Shown one piece after another: positions 31,360 to 38,893 of a stretch of 38,893 nucleotides of DNA (positions are counted from its first letter, which is position 1; each line of letters starts with the position of its first letter). Below the pieces are notes generated by a model, which saw only the letters and a list, made by a program, of their open reading frames with translations, had not been told where the DNA came from and did not search any database. The stretch spans positions 1 to 38,893 of the forward strand of contig JAAYNA010000036.1 of the NCBI GenBank assembly GCA_012521105.1, in the 5' to 3' direction. A program made the translations under genes and the position numbers. The DNA comes from Clostridiaceae bacterium. GTDB taxonomy: Bacteria; Bacillota; Clostridia; DSM-8532.

Positions 31360-31795
31360 TTATTTATCTCCTGCTCGTTTTTTTATTTTTAACTTGTTTA
31401 TGAGAGAAAACACAAATAAGCCAGATATAAAACCAATTAGATTCAGTAAAATATCATTTATGTCGAAATAACCTACTTTTAATAAAAATTGCATTGTTTC
31501 GATGACCAAAATATATAGTATAAATAAAGATATTATATTTTTTAATTTTATTTTTAAAAATTTTTTTGCAAAAAATCCAAGAGGGAAGTACATAAATATG
31601 TTTGCAACCAATACATATTTAGAAATATCATTATAATAACCTAATTTTAAATTTATATTTTGTGATTGCGGGTAAAAAGATGGTCGCGATAACGACAGGC
31701 TTATTAATAGAACAAAATATAAAACAGATACTATTTTTTGATTATTTGCTGTTATTTCTGGTCTGGGTGTGACTGAGGTCTTTCCTTTTTTTCAT
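31360..31795 (-). pseudogene. Frameshifted VanZ-like membrane protein
   Basis: On the minus strand an uninterrupted frame gives a VanZ-like protein: LYFVLLISLSLSRPSFYPQ, YVLVANIFMYFPLGFFAKKF and VGYFDINDILLNLIGFISGL, with four membrane segments, ending RAGDK. The only fitting start, ATG at 31795-31793, is followed by seven As and reads into a stop after 17 codons. With six As the frame would continue into the VanZ part without interruption. So either the gene is dead by a one-base insertion or it is expressed by slippage on the A run. The zone is more AT-rich than its neighbours. VanZ-like proteins are linked to glycopeptide tolerance in some bacteria, but function here is unknown. Confidence 0.6.
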
Positions 31796-31829
31796 GCCCT
31801 CTTGTCACATATGCATTATCTTATATCAA

Positions 31830-31854
31830 ACACAAAAACATGGATTATGTTTTA
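31830..31854. repeat. 25-base repeat, copy 2 (right edge of relic zone)
   Basis: ACACAAAAACATG followed by GAT and TATGTTTTA; 23 of 25 bases match copy 1 at 31131. The stretch from here to the veg promoters (31855-32049) is AT-rich with no gene that I can support. Confidence 0.6.
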
Positions 31855-32049
31855 TAAAAATGTATCAAAAACAAGTTTTCGGAGAGAATGAATATAGGGT
31901 ATTTTTTAAATCTTTATTAAAAATAAACAAGATCTGTACCAAAAACCAAGCAATAATTGTTTAAAGCGCAAATTACATAGAAAACAGAAGAAAAAATAAA
32001 ATAAATTAAGCGGATTATACCAGAACGGTTGTAATTTGAACAGGAATAC

Positions 32050-32078
32050 TTGACAGGAGAAAGAAATACGAGTATAAT
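32050..32078 (+). promoter_or_regulatory. Consensus sigma-A promoter P1 of veg
   Basis: TTGACA (32050-32055), 17-base spacer, TATAAT (32073-32078): a perfect consensus promoter. It is the distal of two. Confidence 0.85.
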
Positions 32079-32089
32079 CAATAAATTTA

Positions 32090-32119
32090 TTGACAGTGAG
32101 GTGAAATTTGTGATATAAT
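32090..32119 (+). promoter_or_regulatory. Consensus sigma-A promoter P2 of veg
   Basis: TTGACA (32090-32095), 18-base spacer, TATAAT (32114-32119), 28 bases before the veg start. It repeats the P1 hexamers 40 bases downstream. Confidence 0.8.
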
Positions 32120-32147
32120 GTCACAGACAAAAGAAGAGGTGATTGGT

Positions 32148-32408
32148 ATGGTTGAGAAAAACGCTCTGGGTCAAATCAGAAAAGAGATGGAAGCCTGCAT
32201 TGGTAAAAGGATTCAGTTGAAAACAAATAAGGGGCGGAAAAAGACCCTGGTAAAAGAGGGCATCTTGGAATCAACTTACCCGAGTATTTTTACAGTTCGT
32301 TTTGAAAACGACTTTAAGAATGTACGTAAAGTATCCTACAGCTATACCGATGTACTAACCAACACCGTTGAAATAAAAGTTTGTGGTAGCAACAAAATGA
32401 TTGTATAA
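32148..32408 (+). CDS. veg: Veg protein (biofilm/sporulation-associated, DUF1021)
   Basis: 86 residues, the family's normal length, from ATG 32148 with AGAGGTG seven bases upstream. The frame can be extended back to 32118, but that would overlap the P2 -10 box. Veg is a small, very strongly transcribed protein of Firmicutes, linked in Bacillus to biofilm formation (through the SinR/SlrR switch) and spore germination. Recognisable stretches are IRKEMEACIGKRIQLKTNKG, ILESTYPSIFTVRFEN and VSYSYTDVLTNTVEI. As in Bacillus, where the veg promoter is a textbook strong promoter, it is preceded here by near-ideal promoters and followed by a strong terminator as a single-gene unit. Confidence 0.93.
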   Translation: MVEKNALGQIRKEMEACIGKRIQLKTNKGRKKTLVKEGILESTYPSIFTVRFENDFKNVRKVSYSYTDVLTNTVEIKVCGSNKMIV

Positions 32409-32465
32409 CTTGGACCAAACTATATCGGTTGGTTTAATATCTCATAAGATTTGTAAATCCAGAAA

Positions 32466-32490
32466 AAATCCCGGCATCGCCGGGATTTTT
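32466..32490 (+). terminator. Terminator of veg
   Basis: AAATCCCGGC (32466-32475) pairs perfectly with GCCGGGATTT (32479-32488) around ATC, and Ts follow. The remaining bases to 32682 show no further gene. Confidence 0.95.
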
Positions 32491-32682
32491 GCATGTGTAA
32501 GCAGGACCCGCATGTGATTTTGAGGAAGCAAAAGCCCCATGCTTTAACTTGTAAGCTGGTTTTGTTTATGGTAAAGTAATATTCAAGTGATTTATTACTT
32601 TTACTAATTTTTTTCAGTCTTTTTGGTCTGAATGATCTCAGAAAGAAATTGACGGTTTAATGTTTAACTTGGTGGGGGCTAT

Positions 32683-34857
32683 ATGTTTCAGAGACAGATC
32701 TTTCGAAATATGTTTTTTTCATATATAACTATCATTTTTATTTGTTTCTTTGTTTATACTGCCGTTATCCTTTATGAGAACCATATAATCAGCCAGGAAA
32801 GAACAGAACGGCTATGCGAAGTAAAGGCTGAGGAAGTAAGCACTACACTGAAAAAAAGAATCCTCTATGCAGAAAACATTGTTCTGAATCTAAATTATTC
32901 CCAGTCTTTGAAAAAGCTTTATTTAAGCCATGTTTCAGGTTCTGCCCTCGATTCGTACACACTGTCATTGATAAAGGATGAACTGAAGGTAACCCAAACA
33001 TCCAGCGGCTTAATGGTTGATGGGACAATCATTTTCCTGGACCAGAGTAACAGAGCATACACCAGCAGTGGAATTATAAGCATGAACGATGCGTACGAAA
33101 AATTGGACTATGAAATGCCTTATATTTCAGTAGGAACGGTAAAAGACCTTTTGGGTTTTGACGACACAAAGAGATATGTCTTTAACAGGGAATATCTTAT
33201 ATATTGCGACGATTATACTTATCAGAACGGTTCAAACATAGGACTTATATGCATTTTATTCAATCTTGATACTTTGAAATCCGACATTACAAAAATTCTG
33301 GACGGCAATTTCGGAGCCGAAATCATGCTTAACGCAAAAGAAGTTCTGAATGTTGGGACTATTGAGCGAAGCGAATATTCAGTTGAGTTGGGTGTTATAC
33401 CGGGAATCTCTGTAAAGCTTTATGCACCTAAAGGTCAATTGATTAAAGAAAATCTCCACCTTATCTTCATGATGGTAATAATTTTTGTTCTATCGGCAAC
33501 TCTAATCATACTTGCATATTGGTTCTCAAGAAAATACTATCAGCCCATTAATCATATTGAAAATCTGGTGATAACACAGAACAAGGACAAGGAAACCGCA
33601 CAGTTTTCATCGGCATATCCTAATGAGAGTGAAATGGACTATATAATTCGTGGAATTCAAAACCTTATTGGAGAAAAGAACAGATATAAGGAGAAAATGC
33701 TGACAATCACCCCGTATGCACAAACAGGGATGCTGCATGGTGTTTTAATTGGAAATATGGAAAACGAAACAATACAGGTATTGGCCGAGGAAAATTATTT
33801 GGACTTAATTCAGCCATATTTTATTGTGTCGGTGGTGAATTTCGCATTTCAGGAGCAGATGTCGGTTGTTGAAAAGTACCACGCAAAAATTCAGGAGGTA
33901 GTAGACAAAGCCTGTAAACAGTTTTCCACCGATGAGATTCATCTTGTATACTACAACCGGGATATTTATAATACTTTTTTGATTGCTAATTTTGAAAACG
34001 ACGAACCGATGGATGAACTGTTCTATCAAATATATAAATATATTCAGGAAAATGTCAGGAAATACAAATGCATTATAACCATAGGCGTCGATGAAACAAA
34101 ATGCAATATCAGTGAACTGAAGGATGCGTGTGAGGGCGCACTGAACGCCCTGAACGAAATGATAATAGGCGGTAGGGGTGCGGTTTATTTTAAAGATACG
34201 CGGATGGACAGCGATATAGACTATTATTTTCCTAAGAATTTTAACGAGAGACTAACAAAGAGCATCTCAAAAGGCAGGATTGATGAAATTAAAAAGATGC
34301 TTCAGGAAATATACCGTAAGAACTGGAGTTTGGGCGGTACACCCAAAATGTATCATGCTTTGGTAGATGAACTTCACATTTCCATAATAAAGTCGCTTAA
34401 AGATATAACAGACTTAAATTCTATTCATGTCAACATTGAAAAAATAAATACAATTGCAACCCTGGAAGAGATTTTTAATTATTATGAAAAAGCCCTTGAA
34501 TCTATAATAGAATCTCTGCAGCAGGCTGCTGAAAGTCAGGCCGAAGACGAAGAGCGTGAAAAAAGGATTCTGGAGTTTCTGGAGGAAAATTTTTGTAACC
34601 CCGATTTGTCCCTGCAGTATTTAACAGATTATTTTAACGTAAGCAGTAAATATATATCTCTTTTTTGTAAAAAGCATTTCAACACCACATATCTTAGGTA
34701 TATTCAAAATAAAAGAATTGCCAAGGCCGTGGAACTTATTCGAACAGGCAAGTACTCGCTTACAGAAATTTGTGATATGTGCGGATATACAAATCTTTTA
34801 ACTTTCAGAAGAAATTTCAAATCTGTTACAGGTGTAAATCCCAGCGATTTTGCCTGA
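32683..34857 (+). CDS. Membrane-bound AraC-family regulator of the adjacent sugar importer
   Basis: 724 residues of the type in which an extracellular sensor is fused to an intracellular AraC output (common beside LplABC/YtcQP-type importers in Firmicutes). Membrane segments lie at about 10-30 (FFSYITIIFICFFVYTAVIL) and 262-285 (LHLIFMMVIIFVLSATLIIL), with roughly 230 extracellular residues between as ligand sensor. The cytoplasmic part has a linker, a partly GGDEF-like middle region (about 355-500) and the C-terminal double helix-turn-helix (about 625-724): DLSLQYLTDYFNVSSKYISL and YSLTEICDMCGYTNLLTFRR. GGGGGC precedes ATG 32683. A terminator separates it from the permease genes, whose promoter has a good -10 but weak -35, as expected of an activated promoter. 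The inducing sugar is unknown. Confidence 0.88.
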   Translation: MFQRQIFRNMFFSYITIIFICFFVYTAVILYENHIISQERTERLCEVKAEEVSTTLKKRILYAENIVLNLNYSQSLKKLYLSHVSGSALDSYTLSLIKDELKVTQTSSGLMVDGTIIFLDQSNRAYTSSGIISMNDAYEKLDYEMPYISVGTVKDLLGFDDTKRYVFNREYLIYCDDYTYQNGSNIGLICILFNLDTLKSDITKILDGNFGAEIMLNAKEVLNVGTIERSEYSVELGVIPGISVKLYAPKGQLIKENLHLIFMMVIIFVLSATLIILAYWFSRKYYQPINHIENLVITQNKDKETAQFSSAYPNESEMDYIIRGIQNLIGEKNRYKEKMLTITPYAQTGMLHGVLIGNMENETIQVLAEENYLDLIQPYFIVSVVNFAFQEQMSVVEKYHAKIQEVVDKACKQFSTDEIHLVYYNRDIYNTFLIANFENDEPMDELFYQIYKYIQENVRKYKCIITIGVDETKCNISELKDACEGALNALNEMIIGGRGAVYFKDTRMDSDIDYYFPKNFNERLTKSISKGRIDEIKKMLQEIYRKNWSLGGTPKMYHALVDELHISIIKSLKDITDLNSIHVNIEKINTIATLEEIFNYYEKALESIIESLQQAAESQAEDEEREKRILEFLEENFCNPDLSLQYLTDYFNVSSKYISLFCKKHFNTTYLRYIQNKRIAKAVELIRTGKYSLTEICDMCGYTNLLTFRRNFKSVTGVNPSDFA

Positions 34858-34879
34858 TAGCCTTCATTTTTACAGGTTG

Positions 34880-34915
34880 AAAAATGATGCATTATAAAAA
34901 ATGCATCATTTTTTT
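34880..34915 (+). terminator. Terminator between the AraC regulator and the importer genes
   Basis: AAAAATGATGCAT (34880-34892) pairs perfectly with ATGCATCATTTTT (34901-34913), and the T run continues to 34915. After it, TATACT (-10-like, about 34980-34985) without a clear -35 could be the activated promoter of the importer. Confidence 0.9.
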
Positions 34916-35051
34916 CCCCAAAATCATTTTTTTTCAGTGGGTAAATTTTTGAGTCTATACGGTTTTTTGGTTAGATTGTATACTGAAACACAAACAAAAG
35001 AGATTTAATTTGGTTAATATTACAACAAAAGATTTTAAAAGGAATGATCTG

Positions 35052-36008
35052 ATGGAAAAGGTTATTGATAAGAATACTATAAAAGAAGAAAAAAGAAGAT
35101 TATGGCGGAAAATTATTAACAGGGATAAATATTTATTGTTAATGATTATACCCGTCGTTATTTACTATATAATATTCTGTTATTTTCCAATGACGGGAAT
35201 AGTGATGGCTTTCAATAAGTACAGAACGGGAAGCGGATTAATTGGACTGTATACCAGCGAGTTTGTAGGTTTTAAATGGTTTAAACAGTTTTTTAGTTCG
35301 GTATATGCATGGAGACTGGTCAGAAACACCTTTTTATTGAACTTCTACTCTTTAATATTTGGGTTTCCTATTCCCATTTTATTTGCTGTTGCGATCACAC
35401 AGATTTATAACGAAAGAATACAGAAAGTGGTTCAGGTATCAACATACCTCCCATATTTCATTTCCACCGTTGTAGTGTGTGGTATGATTACAAACTTTCT
35501 GTCCCCGTCGGGCGGTATAGTGAACATGTTTTTAAACAAATTAGGAATTGACAGTATTAATTTTTTGAGCCTGCCTCAATGGTTCAGACCAATATACGTT
35601 ATTTCGGGTTCATGGCAGACCTTTGGTTTTAATTCAATAATCTACGTTGCAGCAATAATGGGGATTTCGCCCGAACTGTATGAGGCGATGAGGATAGACG
35701 GGGCCAACAAAAGGCAGATTATAACCAATTTAGTATTACCAAGTATCCGTCCCACCGTCATTCTTATACTGATAATGACTTTGGGAAGGTTGATGAATGT
35801 TGGTTTTGAAAAGGTATATCTGCTTTATAATCCTGCAACATATGAAACCGCCGATGTTATCCAGACATATGTATACCGTCAGGGTATTTTGAGCAATAAC
35901 TACAGTTATTCAGCTGCTGTAGGGCTGTTTAACTCACTGATAAACTTTACAATTGTGTTTATTGCAAACCGTTTAAGCCGTAAACTTACCGACACAGCCG
36001 TGTGGTAG
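35052..36008 (+). CDS. Sugar ABC transporter permease, LplB/YteP-like
   Basis: Inner-membrane subunit of a carbohydrate importer (binding-protein-dependent transport, MalF-like). I start at ATG 35052, eight bases after AAAGGA (35038-35043); a TTG at 35010 is poorly supported. The 318-residue protein has six predicted membrane segments, starting at YLLLMIIPVVIYYIIFCYF, and the EAA loop YEAMRIDGANKRQIITNLVL that docks the ATPase. The length and the short cytosolic N-terminus with KRRLWRKIINRDKY are typical of the LplB group. It is followed after 43 bases by the partner permease. No ATPase gene is present, so a shared MsmX-like ATPase is expected. Confidence 0.92.
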   Translation: MEKVIDKNTIKEEKRRLWRKIINRDKYLLLMIIPVVIYYIIFCYFPMTGIVMAFNKYRTGSGLIGLYTSEFVGFKWFKQFFSSVYAWRLVRNTFLLNFYSLIFGFPIPILFAVAITQIYNERIQKVVQVSTYLPYFISTVVVCGMITNFLSPSGGIVNMFLNKLGIDSINFLSLPQWFRPIYVISGSWQTFGFNSIIYVAAIMGISPELYEAMRIDGANKRQIITNLVLPSIRPTVILILIMTLGRLMNVGFEKVYLLYNPATYETADVIQTYVYRQGILSNNYSYSAAVGLFNSLINFTIVFIANRLSRKLTDTAVW

Positions 36009-36051
36009 TCAATAAACTTGCCAAAATAATATATCAGCGGGGGATTACATT

Positions 36052-36936
36052 ATGAAAACAACAGAAAGAAATATTGGAGATAAAATATTCGACATTCTTG
36101 TTTATATATTTGTTACAATCGCCGTATTGGTGTGTATATATCCTTTCATTTACATCGTCAGCGTTTCAATAAGCTCCGGGACTGCAGTAAACAGGGGTGA
36201 GGTCTGGCTCTACCCAGTTGACATGAACTTTGAAGCAATGAAAACTGTGCTTCGCCACAAGCAGCTATGGATTTCCTTTGCGAACACATTTTATTACACA
36301 ATTGTAGGTACATTTTTAAACATTGTTTTTACATGCCTGGCTGCATACCCACTTTCCAGGAGAAGTTTTTTCCTCAGGCGCAGGCTGAACTTCCTTCTTG
36401 CCTTTACAATGTATTTTTCAGGGGGCTTAATTCCAATTTACATAGTAGTAACCGGTCTGGGCCTTTACAACTCGCGTTTGGCTATGGTTCTTCCGGTTCT
36501 GATCAGTGCCTACAATGTCATGATTTGCAGATCGGCCTTTGAATCGGTATCCGAAGAGCTGTATGAGAACGCAGCTTTGGAAGGGGCAAACGACTTTATA
36601 ATTCTATACAAGATAGCAATACCTGTAATAAAGCCAACCCTGGCGGTATTGACCCTGTACTATGCCGTATCCCATTATAACGACTTTTTCAATGCAATGC
36701 TATATATCAGCGACAGAAACAAAGAACCCCTCCAGTCATTCTTAAGACGCATATTGCTGCAGGCTTCAATGGAGATTATGCAGACAACAAGCCTTGATAT
36801 GGCCGCAATGAACCAGTCCACACTGCAGGTACGTTACGTTTGCATTGTTGTTGCTGTGGTTCCCGTTCTGATGTTTGTACCTTTTGTTCATAAATACCTG
36901 GTTCAGGGTACAATGCTTGGAGCGGTGAAAGGCTAG
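36052..36936 (+). CDS. Sugar ABC transporter permease, LplC/YtcP-like
   Basis: Second permease subunit (MalG-like), 294 residues with six predicted membrane segments; the first is IFVTIAVLVCIYPFIYIVSV. The EAA loop reads YENAALEGANDFIILYKIAI, and the protein ends in the LVQGTMLGAVKG tail typical of the LplC group. ATG 36052 follows GGGGG (about 36038-36042). It sits between the first permease and the binding lipoprotein, with 143 bases before the latter. With its partner it forms the membrane channel for oligosaccharide uptake; the substrate cannot be read from the sequence. Confidence 0.92.
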   Translation: MKTTERNIGDKIFDILVYIFVTIAVLVCIYPFIYIVSVSISSGTAVNRGEVWLYPVDMNFEAMKTVLRHKQLWISFANTFYYTIVGTFLNIVFTCLAAYPLSRRSFFLRRRLNFLLAFTMYFSGGLIPIYIVVTGLGLYNSRLAMVLPVLISAYNVMICRSAFESVSEELYENAALEGANDFIILYKIAIPVIKPTLAVLTLYYAVSHYNDFFNAMLYISDRNKEPLQSFLRRILLQASMEIMQTTSLDMAAMNQSTLQVRYVCIVVAVVPVLMFVPFVHKYLVQGTMLGAVKG

Positions 36937-37079
36937 GCCTTTAAATTCCGATAATTTCCTGGTATACGGATTTTGATATACTTTCAGCTTCTGTATATCG
37001 GGAGATTAAATAAATTTGCGGAGAAATTCATCCAAACAGCCGCTTCGCAAACGGCAAAAAGTGAAAGGGAGGAGTATTT

Positions 37080-38675
37080 ATGAAAAAACTGGTAGCATTA
37101 CTTATGATTCTTTGTATGGTTCTGACTCTGGCAGCATGCGGAACAGGTTCATCAACAGGTCCTGTAAACCAGGGGAATACTGCAGTGCAAACAGAAGAAG
37201 ACACTTATGACGGAACCCCGCCGATTACCACAAAATCAGGGCAATCCTTAAAAATCCTTGCCAGAACTTCAAACTATCCAAATGTAGACATTGCTGAGGC
37301 AGAAATAGTTAAAAAGGTTATTGAAAATGCCGGTATATCTGTTAACTGGCAGCTGGTTGACCATGGAAACTATGCAGATTCGGTTGCTCCAATGCTTACA
37401 ACCGGTAATGTAGATGCAGACATTATCCAGATTCCTGATAAGGATCCGAACCAGACATATATTAAGTCAGGACTATTCGTAGCCATTGATGAATACTTTG
37501 ATTATATGCCTAACTTTACAGCCTGGCTGGAAAAGAACCCTGTAATAAAGGCAGAAATAACAGCTGACGACGGCCATATCTACTATGTTCCCGGAACAAA
37601 CGTAGGTAAGGACTATCAGCCTGTATTAATGTACAACATGGTATGGCTTAAAAAAGCAGGAAGAGGAGTTCCCCAAAATCTGGATGAATTTGTAGAACTG
37701 CTCCGCTACTACAAGGAAAATGACATGAACGGCAACGGTGATGCAAACGATGAAATTCCCATGAGCATAACCGAAGCATTTCTTCCATATATGTTTGGTC
37801 CAGCCTTTGGTCTTGACCTTGTAAGTGGTTTCCAGGCCGATGAAAACGGAAATGTAAAATATGCATATGCCGATACAGAAAACTACAGAAATTACCTCGA
37901 ATTCTTAAATGGCCTGTTTCAGGAAGGGCTTCTTGAAGTTGAATATACATCCCTCGACAGAGACCAGATTGTTGAAAGAATCTCCAACGATTTAACAGGA
38001 ATCACCTTCGACTTCAGCTGGCAGATGTCCATGCTTTACAGTCCTTCACTTCCATATTACGATGGAACTGAAGAAACAGGTTTTGTAGGCGCCCCACCAC
38101 TGTCAGGAACCCATGAAGGCTATTATGTAGGCCGTGTTGAACTTGGCAACATGTTTGGAGTTAATGCAAAATCCAAAAATATCGCCCTTGCATGCAAATT
38201 CCTTGATTATGCAATGAGCGAGGAATGTCAGGAAATGTATCAGTGGGGTATCGAAGGTAAGAGCTATGTCGTAGAAAACGGTCAGAAGAAGTTCACCGAA
38301 CAGGCAAAAGACAACGACTGGCTGCAGCAGTTAGGTATTAACCCGGCCTTTGTTTATCCGGCACAGCAGTCAGTAGCTTCAACCGACGAACTTGTTGCTG
38401 ACTGGCACGCAAAGGTAAATGCGGAAATCAGACCATACGTGAGAGATCCCTGGCCTTTCATCTACTCCACCGAGGAAGAGGCAGATATCATTAATACTTA
38501 CTATGTAGACATTGAGACCTATGTTTCAGAAAATGCAACAGCATTTATTACCGGTACCAGAAGCCTGAGTGAATTTGATGCATACATTGCAGGTCTGGAA
38601 TCCCTGAACCTGCAGCAGGTTCTTGAAGTTAGAAAAACTCAATACGAACGCTTCCTAAAAGCTTTTAATAACTAA
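37080..38675 (+). CDS. Extracellular sugar-binding lipoprotein of the ABC importer (LplA/YtcQ-like)
   Basis: 531-residue family 1 solute-binding protein. It starts with the signal sequence MKKLVALLMILCMVLTLAAC with lipobox LAAC and lipidated Cys20, so it should be tethered to the outer face of the membrane. The calcium-binding loop NDMNGNGDANDEIP (from about residue 214) is a hallmark of the large LplA/LipO group. C-terminal helices (YYVDIETYVSENATAFITGT) are conserved too. GGGAGGAG precedes ATG 37080. Members of this group bind oligosaccharides from plant or uronate-containing polymers, but the ligand here cannot be assigned. It is the last gene of the importer set and is followed by a strong hairpin. 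Confidence 0.93.
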   Translation: MKKLVALLMILCMVLTLAACGTGSSTGPVNQGNTAVQTEEDTYDGTPPITTKSGQSLKILARTSNYPNVDIAEAEIVKKVIENAGISVNWQLVDHGNYADSVAPMLTTGNVDADIIQIPDKDPNQTYIKSGLFVAIDEYFDYMPNFTAWLEKNPVIKAEITADDGHIYYVPGTNVGKDYQPVLMYNMVWLKKAGRGVPQNLDEFVELLRYYKENDMNGNGDANDEIPMSITEAFLPYMFGPAFGLDLVSGFQADENGNVKYAYADTENYRNYLEFLNGLFQEGLLEVEYTSLDRDQIVERISNDLTGITFDFSWQMSMLYSPSLPYYDGTEETGFVGAPPLSGTHEGYYVGRVELGNMFGVNAKSKNIALACKFLDYAMSEECQEMYQWGIEGKSYVVENGQKKFTEQAKDNDWLQQLGINPAFVYPAQQSVASTDELVADWHAKVNAEIRPYVRDPWPFIYSTEEEADIINTYYVDIETYVSENATAFITGTRSLSEFDAYIAGLESLNLQQVLEVRKTQYERFLKAFNN

Positions 38676-38705
38676 AAAATATTCGGAAAATAGCGTGAAA
38701 AGAGT

Positions 38706-38736
38706 GAAGCAGGAGAACATCTCCTGCTTCCTCTTT
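38706..38736. terminator. Bidirectional terminator after the sugar-binding protein
   Basis: GAAGCAGGAG (38706-38715) pairs perfectly with CTCCTGCTTC (38721-38730) around AACAT. Plus-strand Ts follow (CTCTTT), and on the minus strand ACTCTTTT follows, so it can end both the importer genes and the minus-strand gene at the edge. Confidence 0.85.
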
Positions 38737-38893
38737 AATGTGTCCCCCCCGTCCTGTAATCATCACTTGAGCGTTTGTTGGTGTCGTAGAATATAATATC
38801 CCCGTCCTTAAGCTCAAAGGTTACCTCGTAATAATCGGTCTTTGTATATGCGAACCCTTCCCGCTCAAACATATTACAATATGGTGCTTCCCA
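38735..38893 (-). CDS. C-terminal end of an unidentified protein (runs off the window)
   Basis: The last 52 codons of a minus-strand gene, ending at TAA (38737-38735), whose start lies beyond the right edge. The readable part includes FAYTKTDYYEVTFELKDGD and IIFYDTNKRSSDDYRTGGTH, a beta-rich, charged ending with no membrane segment. I do not recognise the family from this part. Its frame is open across the whole edge, it stops at the bidirectional terminator, and its codon use looks ordinary, so I regard it as real. Confidence 0.6.
   Translation of the reverse strand, partial: WEAPYCNMFEREGFAYTKTDYYEVTFELKDGDIIFYDTNKRSSDDYRTGGTH

Noticed and set aside
31906..32130. 74-codon minus-strand open frame before veg
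   Set aside because: Overlaps both veg promoters, has no ribosome site, and its Phe/Leu/Tyr/His-rich product reflects AT-rich noncoding DNA.
37016..37210. 64-codon plus-strand open frame overlapping the start of the sugar-binding protein
   Set aside because: It overlaps the lipoprotein signal sequence in another frame and lacks its own ribosome site.
1..38893. CRISPR arrays, rRNA genes, intact insertion sequences, prophage genes
   Set aside because: Looked for on both strands; no regularly spaced repeats, no rRNA signatures and no transposase, integrase or phage structural proteins were seen.

Overview
The window looks like a chromosomal segment of an endospore-forming, flagellated, low-GC anaerobe of the class Clostridia, probably a plant-polysaccharide or glycan user in the Ruminiclostridium/Acetivibrio/Thermoclostridium neighbourhood. 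The assignment rests on SpoIID, SpoIIQ, SpoIIID, BofA, a CotS-like protein, Mbl, Veg, formate-tetrahydrofolate ligase, S-layer-anchored proteins and strong GGAGG ribosome binding sites. The species is not determinable from what I can see.

Layout. 0-2.6 kb holds a sporulation block (spoIID, spoIIQ-type LytM gene, spoIIID). 2.7-6.3 kb holds three genes for galactarate breakdown (garD, a DapA-family aldolase/dehydratase, garR) inserted between spoIIID and mbl, which are adjacent in Bacillus subtilis. 6.3-11.0 kb returns to the conserved order: mbl, two rod/hook-type flagellar genes (flhO/flhP-like), a FlgJ-type rod-binding protein and a secreted NAGPA-domain protein. 11-12.8 kb is a secreted SLH/transglutaminase-like protein. 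12.9-18.7 kb is a fucose-glycan locus: a decayed Gfo/Idh/MocA oxidoreductase, GH95 and GH29 alpha-L-fucosidases without signal peptides, and an AraC regulator. An identical-geometry inverted repeat plus -10 box occurs both before GH95 and beside the AraC gene. 18.9-19.9 kb is a tRNA-Pro(UGG) followed by a remnant zone with an unknown small gene and an N-terminal stump of a DUF2326-type P-loop ATPase.

19.9-25.1 kb (minus strand) carries glgB and a very large FN3/SLH surface protein. 25.4-29.3 kb carries a YqhQ-like DUF1385 membrane protein, prmC, a YaaL-like gene, bofA and a CotS-like kinase-fold protein. 29.4-31.0 kb is fhs (minus). 31.1-31.9 kb is an AT-rich relic zone: a 25-bp repeat at both edges, a possible group II intron tail and a frameshifted vanZ-like gene. 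32.0-32.4 kb is veg behind two near-consensus tandem promoters. 32.7-38.7 kb is a carbohydrate importer of the LplABC/YtcQP type (membrane-bound AraC regulator, two permeases, solute-binding lipoprotein) without its own ATPase. The right edge holds the end of an unidentified minus-strand gene.

The most distinctive points are the garD-DapA-garR trio, in which a DapA-family enzyme takes the place of GarL; the twin CGACAT-N13-ATGTCG promoters of the fucosidase locus, one of which now points at no gene; the hairpin that covers the ribosome binding site of the yaaL-like gene; and the relic zones after tRNA-Pro and between fhs and veg.
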